From contig VIRR01000524.1 of assembly GCA_008638375.1 (NCBI GenBank), positions 167,501 through 231,500 of the forward strand: a stretch of 64,000 nt of DNA, given 5' to 3'. Source of the DNA: Nyssa sinensis. Its lineage: Eukaryota > Streptophyta > Magnoliopsida > Cornales > Nyssaceae. The translations under genes and the position numbers were made by a program. Position 1 is the first letter of the stretch. Every line of letters begins with the position of its first letter. Positions 35,396-47,022 of this stretch are shown one piece after another. The notes under the pieces are model-generated. The model saw only the letters and a list, made by a program, of their open reading frames with translations. It was not told where the DNA came from and did no database searches.

Positions 35396-38276
35396 TGTCA
35401 CGACCCGAAACCCACCCTATGCGGATCTCGTGTCGCGGGGCCGACCCGAAGGCCGTCCCTACTTTTTCCATTCCTGTATCATAGTACTAATATGTAAAGT
35501 ACTAAAATCTCAAAACAATAACAGCGGAAGTCTTATCAGTAATAGTACATCAGCGGAAGTCTTTCAATACACAATGTTAGCGAAAGTCTTTACAATACAT
35601 AGTATGGTTCTACATAATAAATTAAGAACCAGCATGACCAGCACCCGAGGGTGGTGAATACATGGGAGAACTAAAACACAAACTGATGCATTTCCTCACA
35701 TGTCCTTCTATGTCTTTAAACTCCTACCGGGGTTTCGCGGCATCAGTACCTGAAATGGGGGTGAGAAGGGTGGAATGAGCTACAAGAGCCCAGCAAGTAA
35801 ATACAGATCTCCGACACTGGTATCGAGGATCATAAAAGAATATGAATCCAAGAATAAGAATATGATAGCCGATCATAAAAATAGGATGCTATAATAGCCA
35901 ATGGAAACAGTTGCCATAAAGGCCAATAAACAATGGAACACAATGTACAATTAGGAGTAAGGGACATATCATCAACATGAAACTCTTAACATGTGAACAG
36001 TGGCAAATGAACAGTAGGATCACAATGTAGAATCAGTAGGAATGGCATAACAATGTTCTGGAATTCTCAACGATAATACAATAACAAGAAAGTACTGCCA
36101 TTATAATGGATCACAATAAATCAATAAAGGAATATCTCGCAATACAAGATAATCATAAGAACAATGTAATTCAACAATTTTAGTTGAACAATCGTATAAG
36201 AGATGCTTTTGTTCTGTGTCAGGGCTTGATATGCCCTCGGTCCTTGGGGGCCCGGTTTACCCCCTTCAGTGCATTCCAGTGTATGGCCATATGTCCGTTC
36301 ACGGACTCGACCCGAAGGTCTTCAGTGTATTTAAAAGCATCGGATGGATATTGTGACTGAGCACAAATCCAGTATACATAAACATTTCATGATCATAAAT
36401 GATTCCATAGGAGTATATAAAATGGAATATCATCAATTCAATGAAAACATAACAATAGGCATTTGAAAGTACGGTTCAACATGATAACAATGGTACAGCA
36501 ATAAATCAATGTCCACCAGATAGAACAATATCACATTATGGAGACAATAACATCAGATACGCTCAGGAGTACAAGTTCGGCAGTAAAAGAATGAACTTGG
36601 CTTGATAACACCACATGGAAGAGAAAGGGTATCTACTTACCTCTAATGCGTTGCTAATTCAGTCTCCTGTAGGTTTGCCTTTTCCCGTTGAGTTCCCTAT
36701 ATATCAGTAAATATGTTTCAGAATAATTCTATTCACTAGATTCTATGCCTTGCTATGATCAGTATTTCTAACACTTATTTAGACTTTTATATGTCCGTTG
36801 TTCTCGGAACCTCTTTTCATAATTTTGACATTACCAATGGATTCGGAAGGTTCAAAATAATAAAAATTCACTAATTATTTAATTCAATCGGAGTCCATTT
36901 GACTCACTTATGAAGCAGGGGTATTTTGGTCATTTGTACAAGTCGTAACTTTTCGGGACTCCGTCTCGTGAAACGGACCTCACCATTGAACTCAGAGCAT
37001 GCGAGATAATAAAAATTGACTATTCATTTGCCCTATTTGGACCTCGTTTGACCCACTTTTGAGTCAGGGGTATTTTTGTAAAAATTAATATTTAATTAAT
37101 TTTTATACTTGGGCAACAGTGAAATTTTCCAAAATATTTGGGGCCGGTTCATAAATCCCAGAAGCTGCGGTCTGAACCAGTTGGTTCAGACCCCAAAACC
37201 CTAAACCGTCTTACCCTTGCCCTGAACCAAACGGTTCAGTCCATTCAAGAACCGGAATACAATAAACCCAATTTCCTATCCCTATCCATGGTTCAGTTAA
37301 CCCCAAAACCAATTCCTATTTATTTTCCGTGTAACCAAACAAGCCCAATCCCATTTAATTTCAAACCCAAAACGACACAGCTTAACTTACCCTTTTTATA
37401 ACCGGTCGGGTCCCGACCCGATTCAAACCCAAACCCGTTCCTTTTAACCCGGTAGCCCCCCGATTTTCCGATCATCTCCCTCAAAGTTCCGGTGAGTAAC
37501 AGTAGGGTTCCGGCGTCCCTTCCGACGCCGGTGACTATTTCCATTTATTTTTCTCATGTATTTTTTAATGCCATTTTATCCCTCATCACATGGGGATCAC
37601 GAATCTACCTTTGGTTTCCCATTTGAACTTCTCTAACCTCACGAATAGAGTGATTATCAGTTCCGGCCGGTTTTCCGGTGAACTGATTTTCTTGATTTCG
37701 TAACAGTTTGTTGACTGTTTTGGATCTAAATTGTTCCCAATAGTTTTCTGCATGCATAAGGATCGTTTTCATAAACATTTAAACAAATTTTAACCATAAA
37801 ATTCATGGAACCGAGATTATTCCATCAACCTGCAACTCCAATTTTCTCTATGGTTTCTACACCATTTAGCTTCATTCTTTTTGCAATAATTTCTATATTT
37901 CATGCTTGTTCAGACCCTACCATTATATCTAAGCTTTATGCTTTAAATTGAAATAACAGAGCTGAAATCAATTACCTGGGTTTCAGATTTTGAGCTCACT
38001 GTGACTCTCCCACCTTTCTGTTTCTGAACCAATCTCTCTCCCTTCTTCTCCCCTTGAGTTCCTGACCTTTCTTTCCTTTTCTAACCTCTCATCTCTCAAA
38101 CCCGTATACATATATATATGTATACAAAACACTCACCTCTTCTCTCTCTACCTTATCTTTCTCTCTTCCCATCTCTTTCTTTAGTCCCTTTAACCGATCC
38201 CCAGTCGGTGGCCCTTGCCACCTGTAGCTGCGGTGGCAGCACACCCGAGCACCCAAGACACCTCACTCAATTTCTC

Positions 38277-38316
<40 letters not shown>

Positions 38317-38542
38317 CACATATTATTTCATTTACCATATATATATTTATATAGCTGTACTCAATTTACATATATGTATGTATTCATGAGATCACTTTAA
38401 TACATTATCATGCATACATATTCATATATATATATATATATATATCCATTTAATTATGCAACATAACTTAAAACAGTTCGGGTTTTATTATTGTATCGAC
38501 TTACCCCGATATTTGTGCCGTACCCCGGGTCGGGGTATTACA
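35396..38542 (-). repeat. Element B, 3' LTR
   Basis: It runs from TGTCACGACCCG to GGGGTATTACA. It holds a hairpin cassette (36293-36306 and 36309-36320, then TTGTG/CACAA near 36350-36366), the palindrome GGTCGGGTCCCGACC at 37404-37418 and a TA run at about 38282-38313 that is 18 bases longer than in the other LTR. Small reading frames across it have no recognisable product. Confidence 0.9.
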
Positions 38543-38580
38543 TCCTTACCCCCTTAAAAATAAGTTTGTCCGCAAACTTA
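38543..38580 (-). promoter_or_regulatory. Polypurine tract and pre-PPT hairpin of element B
   Basis: In element direction a hairpin TAAGTTTG, loop CGGA, CAAACTTA (38580-38561) is followed by TTAAGGGGGTAAGGA, which ends directly at the LTR start at 38542. Confidence 0.75.
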
Positions 38581-41269
38581 ATGATTCTAACTCGGTGGTT
38601 TTCGTGGTTCCTCTAACATCACAATATAACTTAAATAGGCTGTTACATTAACTAAATAAAGATTTTCCGTTGAGAATCAAGTTTTACTGTCACGTTAGAT
38701 CAAGTTTTATAGTCACATCAAATCAAGTTTTACTATCACATTTGTAACTGTACTACCCTCTTTATAATTCCACATATGCTTCGAAACCTTCCCATGAGAC
38801 ACAATTCCTTGCTATGGTTCTTTTCGGCTTCTATAATTTAAGATATCTTTTGATGAAGGAAATTTTAAAATTTTCAAACGTAGCTTGACAACACTCTATC
38901 CATTCAGTCTACTAATATATCTAGGGTATATGTATCATTTGAAATGATATTATATGGAACTCATAGAGTTCACATCAGCTTCTATGTATCATTTCCTCTA
39001 CAATCAATCTGTTATTCTATTAATCGTTCCTTGACCTCAAGTCAGCTATGTAAGAGTATTTGTATCCTTAGTCCATATTTCACATGTCCTGTATCTAACA
39101 CGTTTCAATGATAGTTCTCTTGACAGTCACATAAGCAATGAGTCAATGGTCCAGGCGTTCAGTTTCTACATTCAGTTAGTAACATATGGGAACACATTAA
39201 ATGTGTAACATAATATAGAAGATAGACCAATCATAAGTAACCCTAAAAGTATCATTTTCCAATAATGTATTTGGATTAACTATTACTCATCACCTGTATC
39301 ACCTTTCAAGGTGTCATTCCTTTATCTAGATATCACAGTTAATTTATTACCTTTTCAAGGTATTTTCATTTCATTTAGATATTACTGTCAGATTCAATAC
39401 TTTTCAAAGCGTCATGTTTCCAATTCTATATTACATTCTATCCCTCAATGAGCACTAATCGTTTCCCTCGTTTATTATGAACATAATTTAATGCTCACAG
39501 ATTCTCACTGTATAAAACCAACAAGTTCCTAATCCGTAAATAGAATTTCAATTCTCAATAACTCTCGTAATATAGATTGATCATTCGACCATAAACATCA
39601 AGTCTGTAGACTAGATATAGTAATTTAATTCTTAAGGCTCCCTCAGTACAGAACAATCATCAACCATAACTCAATAAATATCAAATACATGTTTCTATAA
39701 GATAAAACAATCTTAAGGATTTCCAAATCCAATATTACTATGATTCCTTGCAAGCTTAACTACTATCTCCCAGTGAAACCTCGTTGATCTATCTATATTT
39801 TACTCAAGATTCTTCATATTTCCCGGTACATCATCAATTTATTTAGAATATCAATTCCCCTGTACTTACCCCCTTTAAGTTCCCTTACATACATAATAAT
39901 CATCAAATTGTAATTCAATGAATATTCATTATGTGCCTTCATAAGACAAAATGATCATTACAGATTATTTATTTCATTATTGCTATGATTCCTTCCAATT
40001 TCTTTTAAGTATGACTACTATTTCCTACTCAAGTTTCACTTATCTGTCTATATCAGTTATCGTAACCTCCTTCAGTATTGTCAATGTTAAGTCTCAAAAA
40101 TTCTCATCACTTATCCTTAAGTACACTACTATCCTTAAGGGTCATTAGTCAATAATCATAAATTTTCATTTTAATATGTAGTCGTTTTCCAAGACTAGTT
40201 GACTTTTAATATCTTAACTTGCTCTTGTCTTTGGACAGCCCCAATTCATTTAATGTGTTTCAATACACCAAGTTCTTTCTTGGATCAGTTAAACTATACA
40301 CTTATGATCTGTACCTTCCAAATTCTATGTATATTGTTCATTTCTAATGATTCCCCAGTGTATAGTATTCAGTGATAATGACTCTTTCAAGAGTTGACAT
40401 TTATTCAATCTCGTCTATCCAGTAATCATTCTTATCTATAACAGTATGTAATTCATTTTAAAGATTATATATCTTACATTTATTCTATCATTATTCCCTG
40501 AACTTTATGAATTATGCAATCACTTGGCTCATCAATGTCTTTTAATTTTTCAAGTGAATAATATATCAATCTAACACTCGTATATCTATGTTACATACTC
40601 TACTTATTTCATGCATATCATCTATCATCAATCATCATCCTTGGACAGTTAACATATAACCTAGAGTTCTGTCTCTATGTTCAGCTAGTAGTAAATGTTA
40701 AATTTATAATCAGTATGTAGAGTAATATTTAACAATATTGAGCATTTGTAAACAACTATAAATAATACCTGCGACTACTGGTACAGTAGCCTAATCATCT
40801 CTCAATTCGCTGTAAAAGATCAATGGTCAGAATTCACATATAAGTCTATCTATCGTGTCAGGATTTACTCTATTTGGCATTAGTAATACCGGTGCATCAA
40901 TCTCATCTCCCATGAACCAAAACTGTTTTAACACTAAATCTTTTAATACCAGTTGAGCCTAAGAATTTGACTTAATGCTCCAATCATTTCCTAGCATCAC
41001 TAGGTTTGGTAGGATAGATGTAGTGATATTGTAGCATTCTAATCCTTAAGTCCTCTGGGGTATACGTCGTTCTAACAGTATCATAAAGATTCTTAGTATC
41101 CAGATTGGTTAAGGTAGTACTGTGTGTTTCTCAGTTACCCTAGTTACATGATAAGGCGGCCGTTCCTCACCGGTAACAGAGGTCCTGATAGCACATCAGT
41201 GACTGTCAATTTTCCACATTTTCTCTTTTACCGTTCACAATCACCGTTATTCATTTTCATAATTTATAT
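38581..41269 (-). mobile_element. Element B, non-coding internal region
   Basis: This is about 2.7 kb of AT-rich sequence without a recognisable retrotransposon domain. It is colinear with the internal region of C, although the two elements lie in opposite orientation at independent sites. I see no other gene in it. Short reading frames here are not conserved in C except one at about 40345-40448. Confidence 0.7.
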
Positions 41270-41780
41270 TTACTCCTGATCTTCAGTCTCGATTTCTTTT
41301 ACATCACTAGACCTAACTTCCAAGTATAGGTCACTTGTTGATAATATTCGTGATTTTGCTCCGTATCTCGTGTTTCTCTGTCTAACATTTTCCAATATTA
41401 ACCTTGCAGATGTGATAGAATCAGTAAAGCAATCATCCAAATGTTCAGTTACTAAGTTCAGTTCGGCAATTACATGGAAACACAATCAAGTGTGTAAAGA
41501 TCTCTTTAGATCTAAACAGGTTATAAATAACTAGAAGGGTACCTGTAGTTATCTGGGTAGTAGTTTGATCTTTCCTTGATACCAACAAGACTAGTGAGGT
41601 AGGTGTGGCACTGGTCGTAACCTTAGCTTTCCGAGAGCAATTCCTTGTTTACCCTATGGGGTGATCCTTAACAGTGCCACTATTTCAATGTCCATAGTTG
41701 TCTGTTGGGGTGAGCTTGAGGCAGAGATTTGAGAATCTCTTCTATAAGGCGCTCAATTCAGTCTAATTGATCCTTCCCTA
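41270..41780 (-). pseudogene. Capsid-deleted gag and protease remnant of element B
   Basis: In element direction the remnant begins with IERLIEEILKSLPQ (about 41755-41705), equal to the start of A's gag. It passes a worn zinc-knuckle trace (GKQG...) and TTTQITTGTL (compare [10 protein letters not shown] in A), and ends with AELNLVTEHLDDC (41460-41420), equal to [13 protein letters not shown] just after A's protease active site. The capsid domain and the DTGS motif are gone. Stops and frameshifts are present. It cannot encode a working protein. Confidence 0.7.
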
Positions 41781-42212
41781 TCCCAATATTCCTAGTATAC
41801 ACCATTGCTCTAACCCATAAGTGTTAGATAAGTATGTCCATAAAAATCTACTCGTCTATGGTCTAATCGAGTCAATATAATCTATTGAGATATTCCTTTT
41901 TGTTAACCTTGTCTATAAGATAACCATCAATGCTCAAAATAATAATCAATGCGCACATGAAATCTATATTATAGAGACTTCAATTCTATCTATTGATTCT
42001 AACTCTAAGTGATCTATGTGATTCATAATTGTCGATGTATTCCTTGTGATAACCATGTCTATAAAGATAACCAGTAAAGATAATCCGTAAATTGTCTAAT
42101 CAATCAATAAGAGAATGATCAAAGATTGTATGAACTCTATATAAGGAAGGTCAGTTACATCTATTCATTCTATTTCTAGTCCTATCTCCCATGACTCACA
42201 ATCGAACCTATA

Positions 42213-42224
42213 GCTCTGATACCA
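42213..42224 (-). other. Primer binding site of element B
   Basis: On the minus strand TGGTATCAGAGC starts three bases after the LTR end at 42228, complementary to the 3' end of initiator tRNA-Met. Confidence 0.88.
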
Positions 42225-42227
42225 AGC

Positions 42228-45200
42228 TGTCACGACCCGAAACCCACCCTATGCGGATCTCGTGTCGCGGGGCCGACCCGAAGGCCGTCCCTACTTTTTC
42301 CATTCCTGTATCATAGTACTAATATGTAAAGTACTAAAATCTCAAAACAATAACAGCGGAAGTCTTATCAGTAATAGTACATCAGCGGAAGTCTTTCAAT
42401 ACACAATGTTAGCGAAAGTCTTTACAATACATAGTATGGTTCTACATAATAAATTAAGAACCAGCATGACCAGCACCCGAGGGTGGTGAATACATGGGAG
42501 AACTAAAACACAAACTGATGCATTTCCTCACATGTCCTTCTATGTCTTTAAACTCCTACCGGGGTTTCGCGGCATCAGTACCTGAAATGGGGGTGAGAAG
42601 GGTGGAATGAGCTACAAGAGCCCAGCAAGTAAATACAGATCTCCGACACTGGTATCGAGGATCATAAAAGAATATGAATCCAAGAATAAGAATATGATAG
42701 CCGATCATAAAAATAGGATGCTATAATAGCCAATGGAAACAGTTGCCATAAAGGCCAATAAACAATGGAACACAATGTACAATTAGGAGTAAGGGACATA
42801 TCATCAACATGAAACTCTTAACATGTGAACAGTGGCAAATGAACAGTAGGATCACAATGTAGAATCAGTAGGAATGGCATAACAATGTTCTGGAATTCTC
42901 AACGATAATACAATAACAAGAAAGTACTGCCATTATAATGGATCACAATAAATCAATAAAGGAATATCTCGCAATACAAGATAATCATAAGAACAATGTA
43001 ATTCAACAATTTTAGTTGAACAATCGTATAAGAGATGCTTTTGTTCTGTGTCAGGGCTTGATATGCCCTCGGTCCTTGGGGGCCCGGTTTACCCCCTTCA
43101 GTGCATTCCAGTGTATGGCCATATGTCCGTTCACGGACTCGACCCGAAGGTCTTCAGTGTATTTAAAAGCATCGGATGGATATTGTGACTGAGCACAAAT
43201 CCAGTATACATAAACATTTCATGATCATAAATGATTCCATAGGAGTATATAAAATGGAATATCATCAATTCAATGAAAACATAACAATAGGCATTTGAAA
43301 GTACGGTTCAACATGATAACAATGGTACAGCAATAAATCAATGTCCACCAGATAGAACAATATCACATTGTGGAGACAATAACATCAGATACGCTCAGGA
43401 GTACAAGTTCGGCAGTAAAAGAATGAACTTGGCTTGATAACACCACATGGAAGAGAAAGGGTATCTACTTACCTCTAATGCGTTGCTAATTCAGTCTCCT
43501 GTAGGTTTGCCTTTTCCCGTTGAGTTCCCTATATATCAGTAAATATGTTTCAGAATAATTCTATTCACCAGATTCTATGCCTTGCTATGATCAGTATTTC
43601 TAACACTTATTTAGACTTTTATATGTCCGTTGTTCTCGGAACCTCTTTTCATAATTTTGACATTACCAATGGATTCGGAAGGTTCAAAATAATAAAAATT
43701 CACTAATTATTTAATTCAATCGGAGTCCATTTGACTCACTTATGAAGCAGGGGTATTTTGGTCATTTGTACAAGTCGTAACTTTTCGGGACTCCGTCTCG
43801 TGAAACGGACCTCACCATTGAACTCAGAGCATGCGAGATAATAAAAATTGACTATTCATTTGCCCTATTTGGACCTCGTTTGACCCACTTTTGAGTCAGG
43901 GGTATTTTTGTAAAAATTAATATTTAATTAATTTTTATACTTGGGCAACAGTGAAATTTTCCAAAATATTTGGGGCCGGTTCATAAATCCCAGAAGCTGC
44001 GGTCTGAACCAGTTGGTTCAGACCCCAAAACCCTAAACCGTCTTACCCTTGCCCTGAACCAAACGGTTCAGTCCATTCAAGAACCGGAATACAATAAACC
44101 CAATTTCCTATCCCTATCCATGGTTCAGTTAACCCCAAAACCAATTCCTATTTATTTTCCGTGTAACCAAACAAGCCCAATCCCATTTAATTTCAAACCC
44201 AAAACGACACAGCTTAACTTACCCTTTTTATAACCGGTCGGGTCCCGACCCGATTCAAACCCAAACCCGTTCCTTTTAACCCGGTAGCCCCCCGATTTTC
44301 CGATCATCTCCCTCAAAGTTCCGGTGAGTAACAGTAGGGTTCCGGCGTCCCTTCCGACGCCGGTGACTATTTCCATTTATTTTTCTCATGTATTTTTTAA
44401 TGCCATTTTATCCCTCATCACATGGGGATCACGAATCTACCTTTGGTTTCCCATTTGAACTTCTCTAACCTCACGAATAGAGTGATTATCAGTTCCGGCC
44501 GGTTTTCCGGTGAACTGATTTTCTTGATTTCGTAACAGTTTGTTGACTGTTTTGGATCTAAATTGTTCCCAATAGTTTTCTGCATGCATAAGGATCGTTT
44601 TCATAAACATTTAAACAAATTTTAACCATAAAATTCATGGAACCGAGATTATTCCATCAACCTGCAACTCCAATTTTCTCTATGGTTTCTACACCATTTA
44701 GCTTCATTCTTTTTGCAATAATTTCTATATTTCATGCTTGTTCAGACCCTACCATTATATCTAAGCTTTATGCTTTAAATTGAAATAACAGAGCTGAAAT
44801 CAATTACCTGGGTTTCGGATTTTGAGCTCACTGTGACTCTCCCACCTTTCTGTTTCTGAACCAATCTCTCTCCCTTCTTCTCCCCTTGAGTTCCTGACCT
44901 TTCTTTCCTTTTCTAACCTCTCATCTCTCAAACCCGTATACATATATATGTATACAAAACACTCACCTCTTCTCTCTCTACCTTATCTTTCTCTCTTCCC
45001 ATCTCTTTCTTTAGTCCCTTTAACCGATCCCCAGTCGGTGGCCCTTGCCACCTGTAGCTGCGGTGGCAGCACACCCGAGCACCCAAGACACCTCACTCAA
45101 TTTCTCATATAATATATATATATATTTACACATATTATTTCATTTACCATATATATATTTATATAGCTGTACTCAATTTACATATATGTATGTATTCATG

Positions 45201-45352
45201 AGATCACTTTAATACATTATCATGCATACATATTCATATATATAAATATATATATCCATTTAATTATGCAACATAACTTAAAACAGTTCGGGTTTTATTA
45301 TTGTATCGACTTACCCCGATATTTGTGCCGTACCCCGGGTCGGGGTATTACA
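42228..45352 (-). repeat. Element B, 5' LTR
   Basis: This copy is nearly identical to 35396-38542. The visible differences are A/G at about 43371, T/C near 43568, A/G near 44818 and shorter TA runs at 44938-44950 and 45112-45125. In element direction it starts TGTAATACCCCGACCC and would contain the promoter, but I cannot place it. Confidence 0.92.
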
Positions 45353-46974
45353 TTATAATTCCCATAAGCTGCGGTCTGAACCAGTTGGTTCAGACCTAAA
45401 AACCCTAGACCGGTCCACTCTTGCCCTGAACCAAACGGTTCACCTTCATTCAAGAACCGGATTTCAATAACCCAATTCCCTATCCTTATCCCTGTTTCGG
45501 TTAACCCCAAAACCCAATTTCTATTTATTATTCCTGCAACCAAACATGCCCAAATCCATTTAATTAGAAACCCAAAACGACACAGCTTCGGTCCGTTTCA
45601 TATCCGGTCGGGTACCGACCCGATCCGAACCCGGATCCATCCCAGTTTTGACCCGATAGCCCCCACGTTTTTCCGATCGTCTTCCCCACGTCTCCGGTAG
45701 GGTTCCGGCGTGTACAGTCACCTTCTCCGGCGACGGTGACTCATTTTCCGGTGAGATTTCGACCCTTTTTAAATGTCATTCTCTTCCCCTTCTCCTAAGG
45801 ATTTCAAATCCATTTTCTATTTCCTTTAAATCCCTTCATAACTTCACGAAATAGAGCCTAAGTATCTCCGGCCGATTTTCCGGTGACCCATATCCTTCCT
45901 ATTTCGTGACTATTTGTACACTGTTTTGACCCTAATCCATTAGAAATGGTTTCCTGCACCTCTAAGGACTATTTTCATAAACAAACATCAAGGTTTTAAG
46001 CATGAATTCATAGAACCCGAAATTATCCATGAAACCTGCAACTCCATATTTCTCCATGGTTTCTCAACCGTTTTCCATGATTCTTTTTGCATTAAAACCT
46101 ATATTTCATGCTTGTTTAGACTATATAATTACATACAAGCTTCATGCTTTAAATTGTAAAAACAGAATTAAAACCACTCACCTGGGTGTTCGGATTTAGC
46201 CCACTGTGACCTTCCAACTTTCCTATTTATGCTCCTGAATTCTTTGCCAAGATGTTCTCTCAACTTTGGTCTTGTTTGTGCCTTTAAACCCACACCCGTA
46301 GGCTTATATTTGTAGAGAGAGTTTCCACCGCCTCTCTCTCTTTTCTCTCTCTCTCTCTCGGTTCCTCCCCCTTCTATGGCCTCTTTCCTTGACCCAGAAC
46401 CTGTGCTCTCTCTGCCAAATGCAACCTTTGCATTAAATGGCTTGGAGATTTGTTGGGCACTTATGTATATATATATATATATCATATTATATATATATAT
46501 ATAACACACCCATTTCTCACATAGCCGACACACACACTCTCTTTGGTGCTTGCATACTGCCCAAGGCAGTTCCCCTTTTTCCTTTTTCCTTTCTTTTTGT
46601 TTCTTATGTAAATATACATATATACATAATTACATCATACATGTATAATACATTATATATTATACATATATACACATGAAATACACTTTTTTTATACATG
46701 TATATACATGCATATGTGGAGGTCTAATTCTATTTTAAATCATATTTGCATACACTGATTTAAATCAAGCTACGTATCTACATTCACGTATGCATGCATG
46801 GGAATGCGTGCATGCACGCATTTCGATGCAATGCCCTGTGATGCTCGGGTGTTACCCAGCCTTGGTCATTCATTTCCATGGGAATACTATGACATTCATA
46901 TCTTATCGTTTAAGTTACATGTTTTAACCGACCTACCTCGGTATACGTGACGTATCCCGGGTCGGGATATTACA
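45353..46974 (-). repeat. Element A, 3' LTR, proximal part
   Basis: A's left LTR resumes after B with the duplicated TTATA (45353-45357) and runs to TATTACA at 46974, matching 53427-55049. It includes CT and TA repeats (about 46335-46360 and 46465-46503). The last bases adjoin the polypurine tract. Confidence 0.92.
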
Positions 46975-46987
46975 TTCTTACCTCCTT
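46975..46987 (-). other. Polypurine tract of element A
   Basis: On the minus strand AAGGAGGTAAGAA lies directly before the TG of the 3' LTR. Confidence 0.85.
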
Positions 46988-46992
46988 AAAAA

Positions 46993-47012
46993 TAAGTTTG
47001 TCCTCAAACTTA
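46993..47012 (-). promoter_or_regulatory. Hairpin between gag-pol stop and polypurine tract of A
   Basis: On the minus strand TAAGTTTG, loop AGGA, CAAACTTA forms a perfect 8-bp stem. It starts 10 bases after the stop codon (47023-47025) and ends five bases before the purine tract. B, C and E have the same structure, and E has different stem bases that still pair. Confidence 0.7.
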
Positions 47013-47022
47013 GCATATACTA

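Larger units (their letters stand above)
35396..45352 (-). mobile_element. Element B, complete non-autonomous LTR retrotransposon
   Basis: B is inserted in A's 3' LTR with the TSD TTATA (35391-35395 and 45353-45357). It has LTRs of 3147 and 3125 bases, a primer site, a polypurine tract and a non-coding internal region of 3685 bases. By eye I find only about three or four base changes between the LTRs apart from TA-repeat length, so it is the youngest insertion here. Its LTR is homologous to that of A, with an identical first 65 bases on the plus strand. It has no usable gag or pol and would depend on proteins from another element. Confidence 0.93.

Noticed and set aside
35396..35460. Recurrent TGTCACGACCCG blocks as terminal inverted repeats of a DNA transposon
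   Set aside because: Each block marks one end of an LTR (TG...CA with 5-bp TSD and, in A and B, the adjoining primer site). No inverted partner copy is found at the other end.
37138..37544. Duplicated short frames at 37138-37544 and 43970-44376 as a conserved gene pair
   Set aside because: They are identical only because they lie in the two LTRs of B. The encoded sequences have no domain and follow GGTTC/CCGG-type LTR repeats.
41270..41485. 71-residue minus-strand frame as a functional small protein
   Set aside because: It aligns with the region after the protease active site of A (NLVTE) and lacks the catalytic motif; the flanks are degenerate.
42205..42230. tRNA gene suggested by the TGGTATCAGAGC sequence
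   Set aside because: Only the 12-base primer site next to an LTR is present. No cloverleaf or A/B box is visible.
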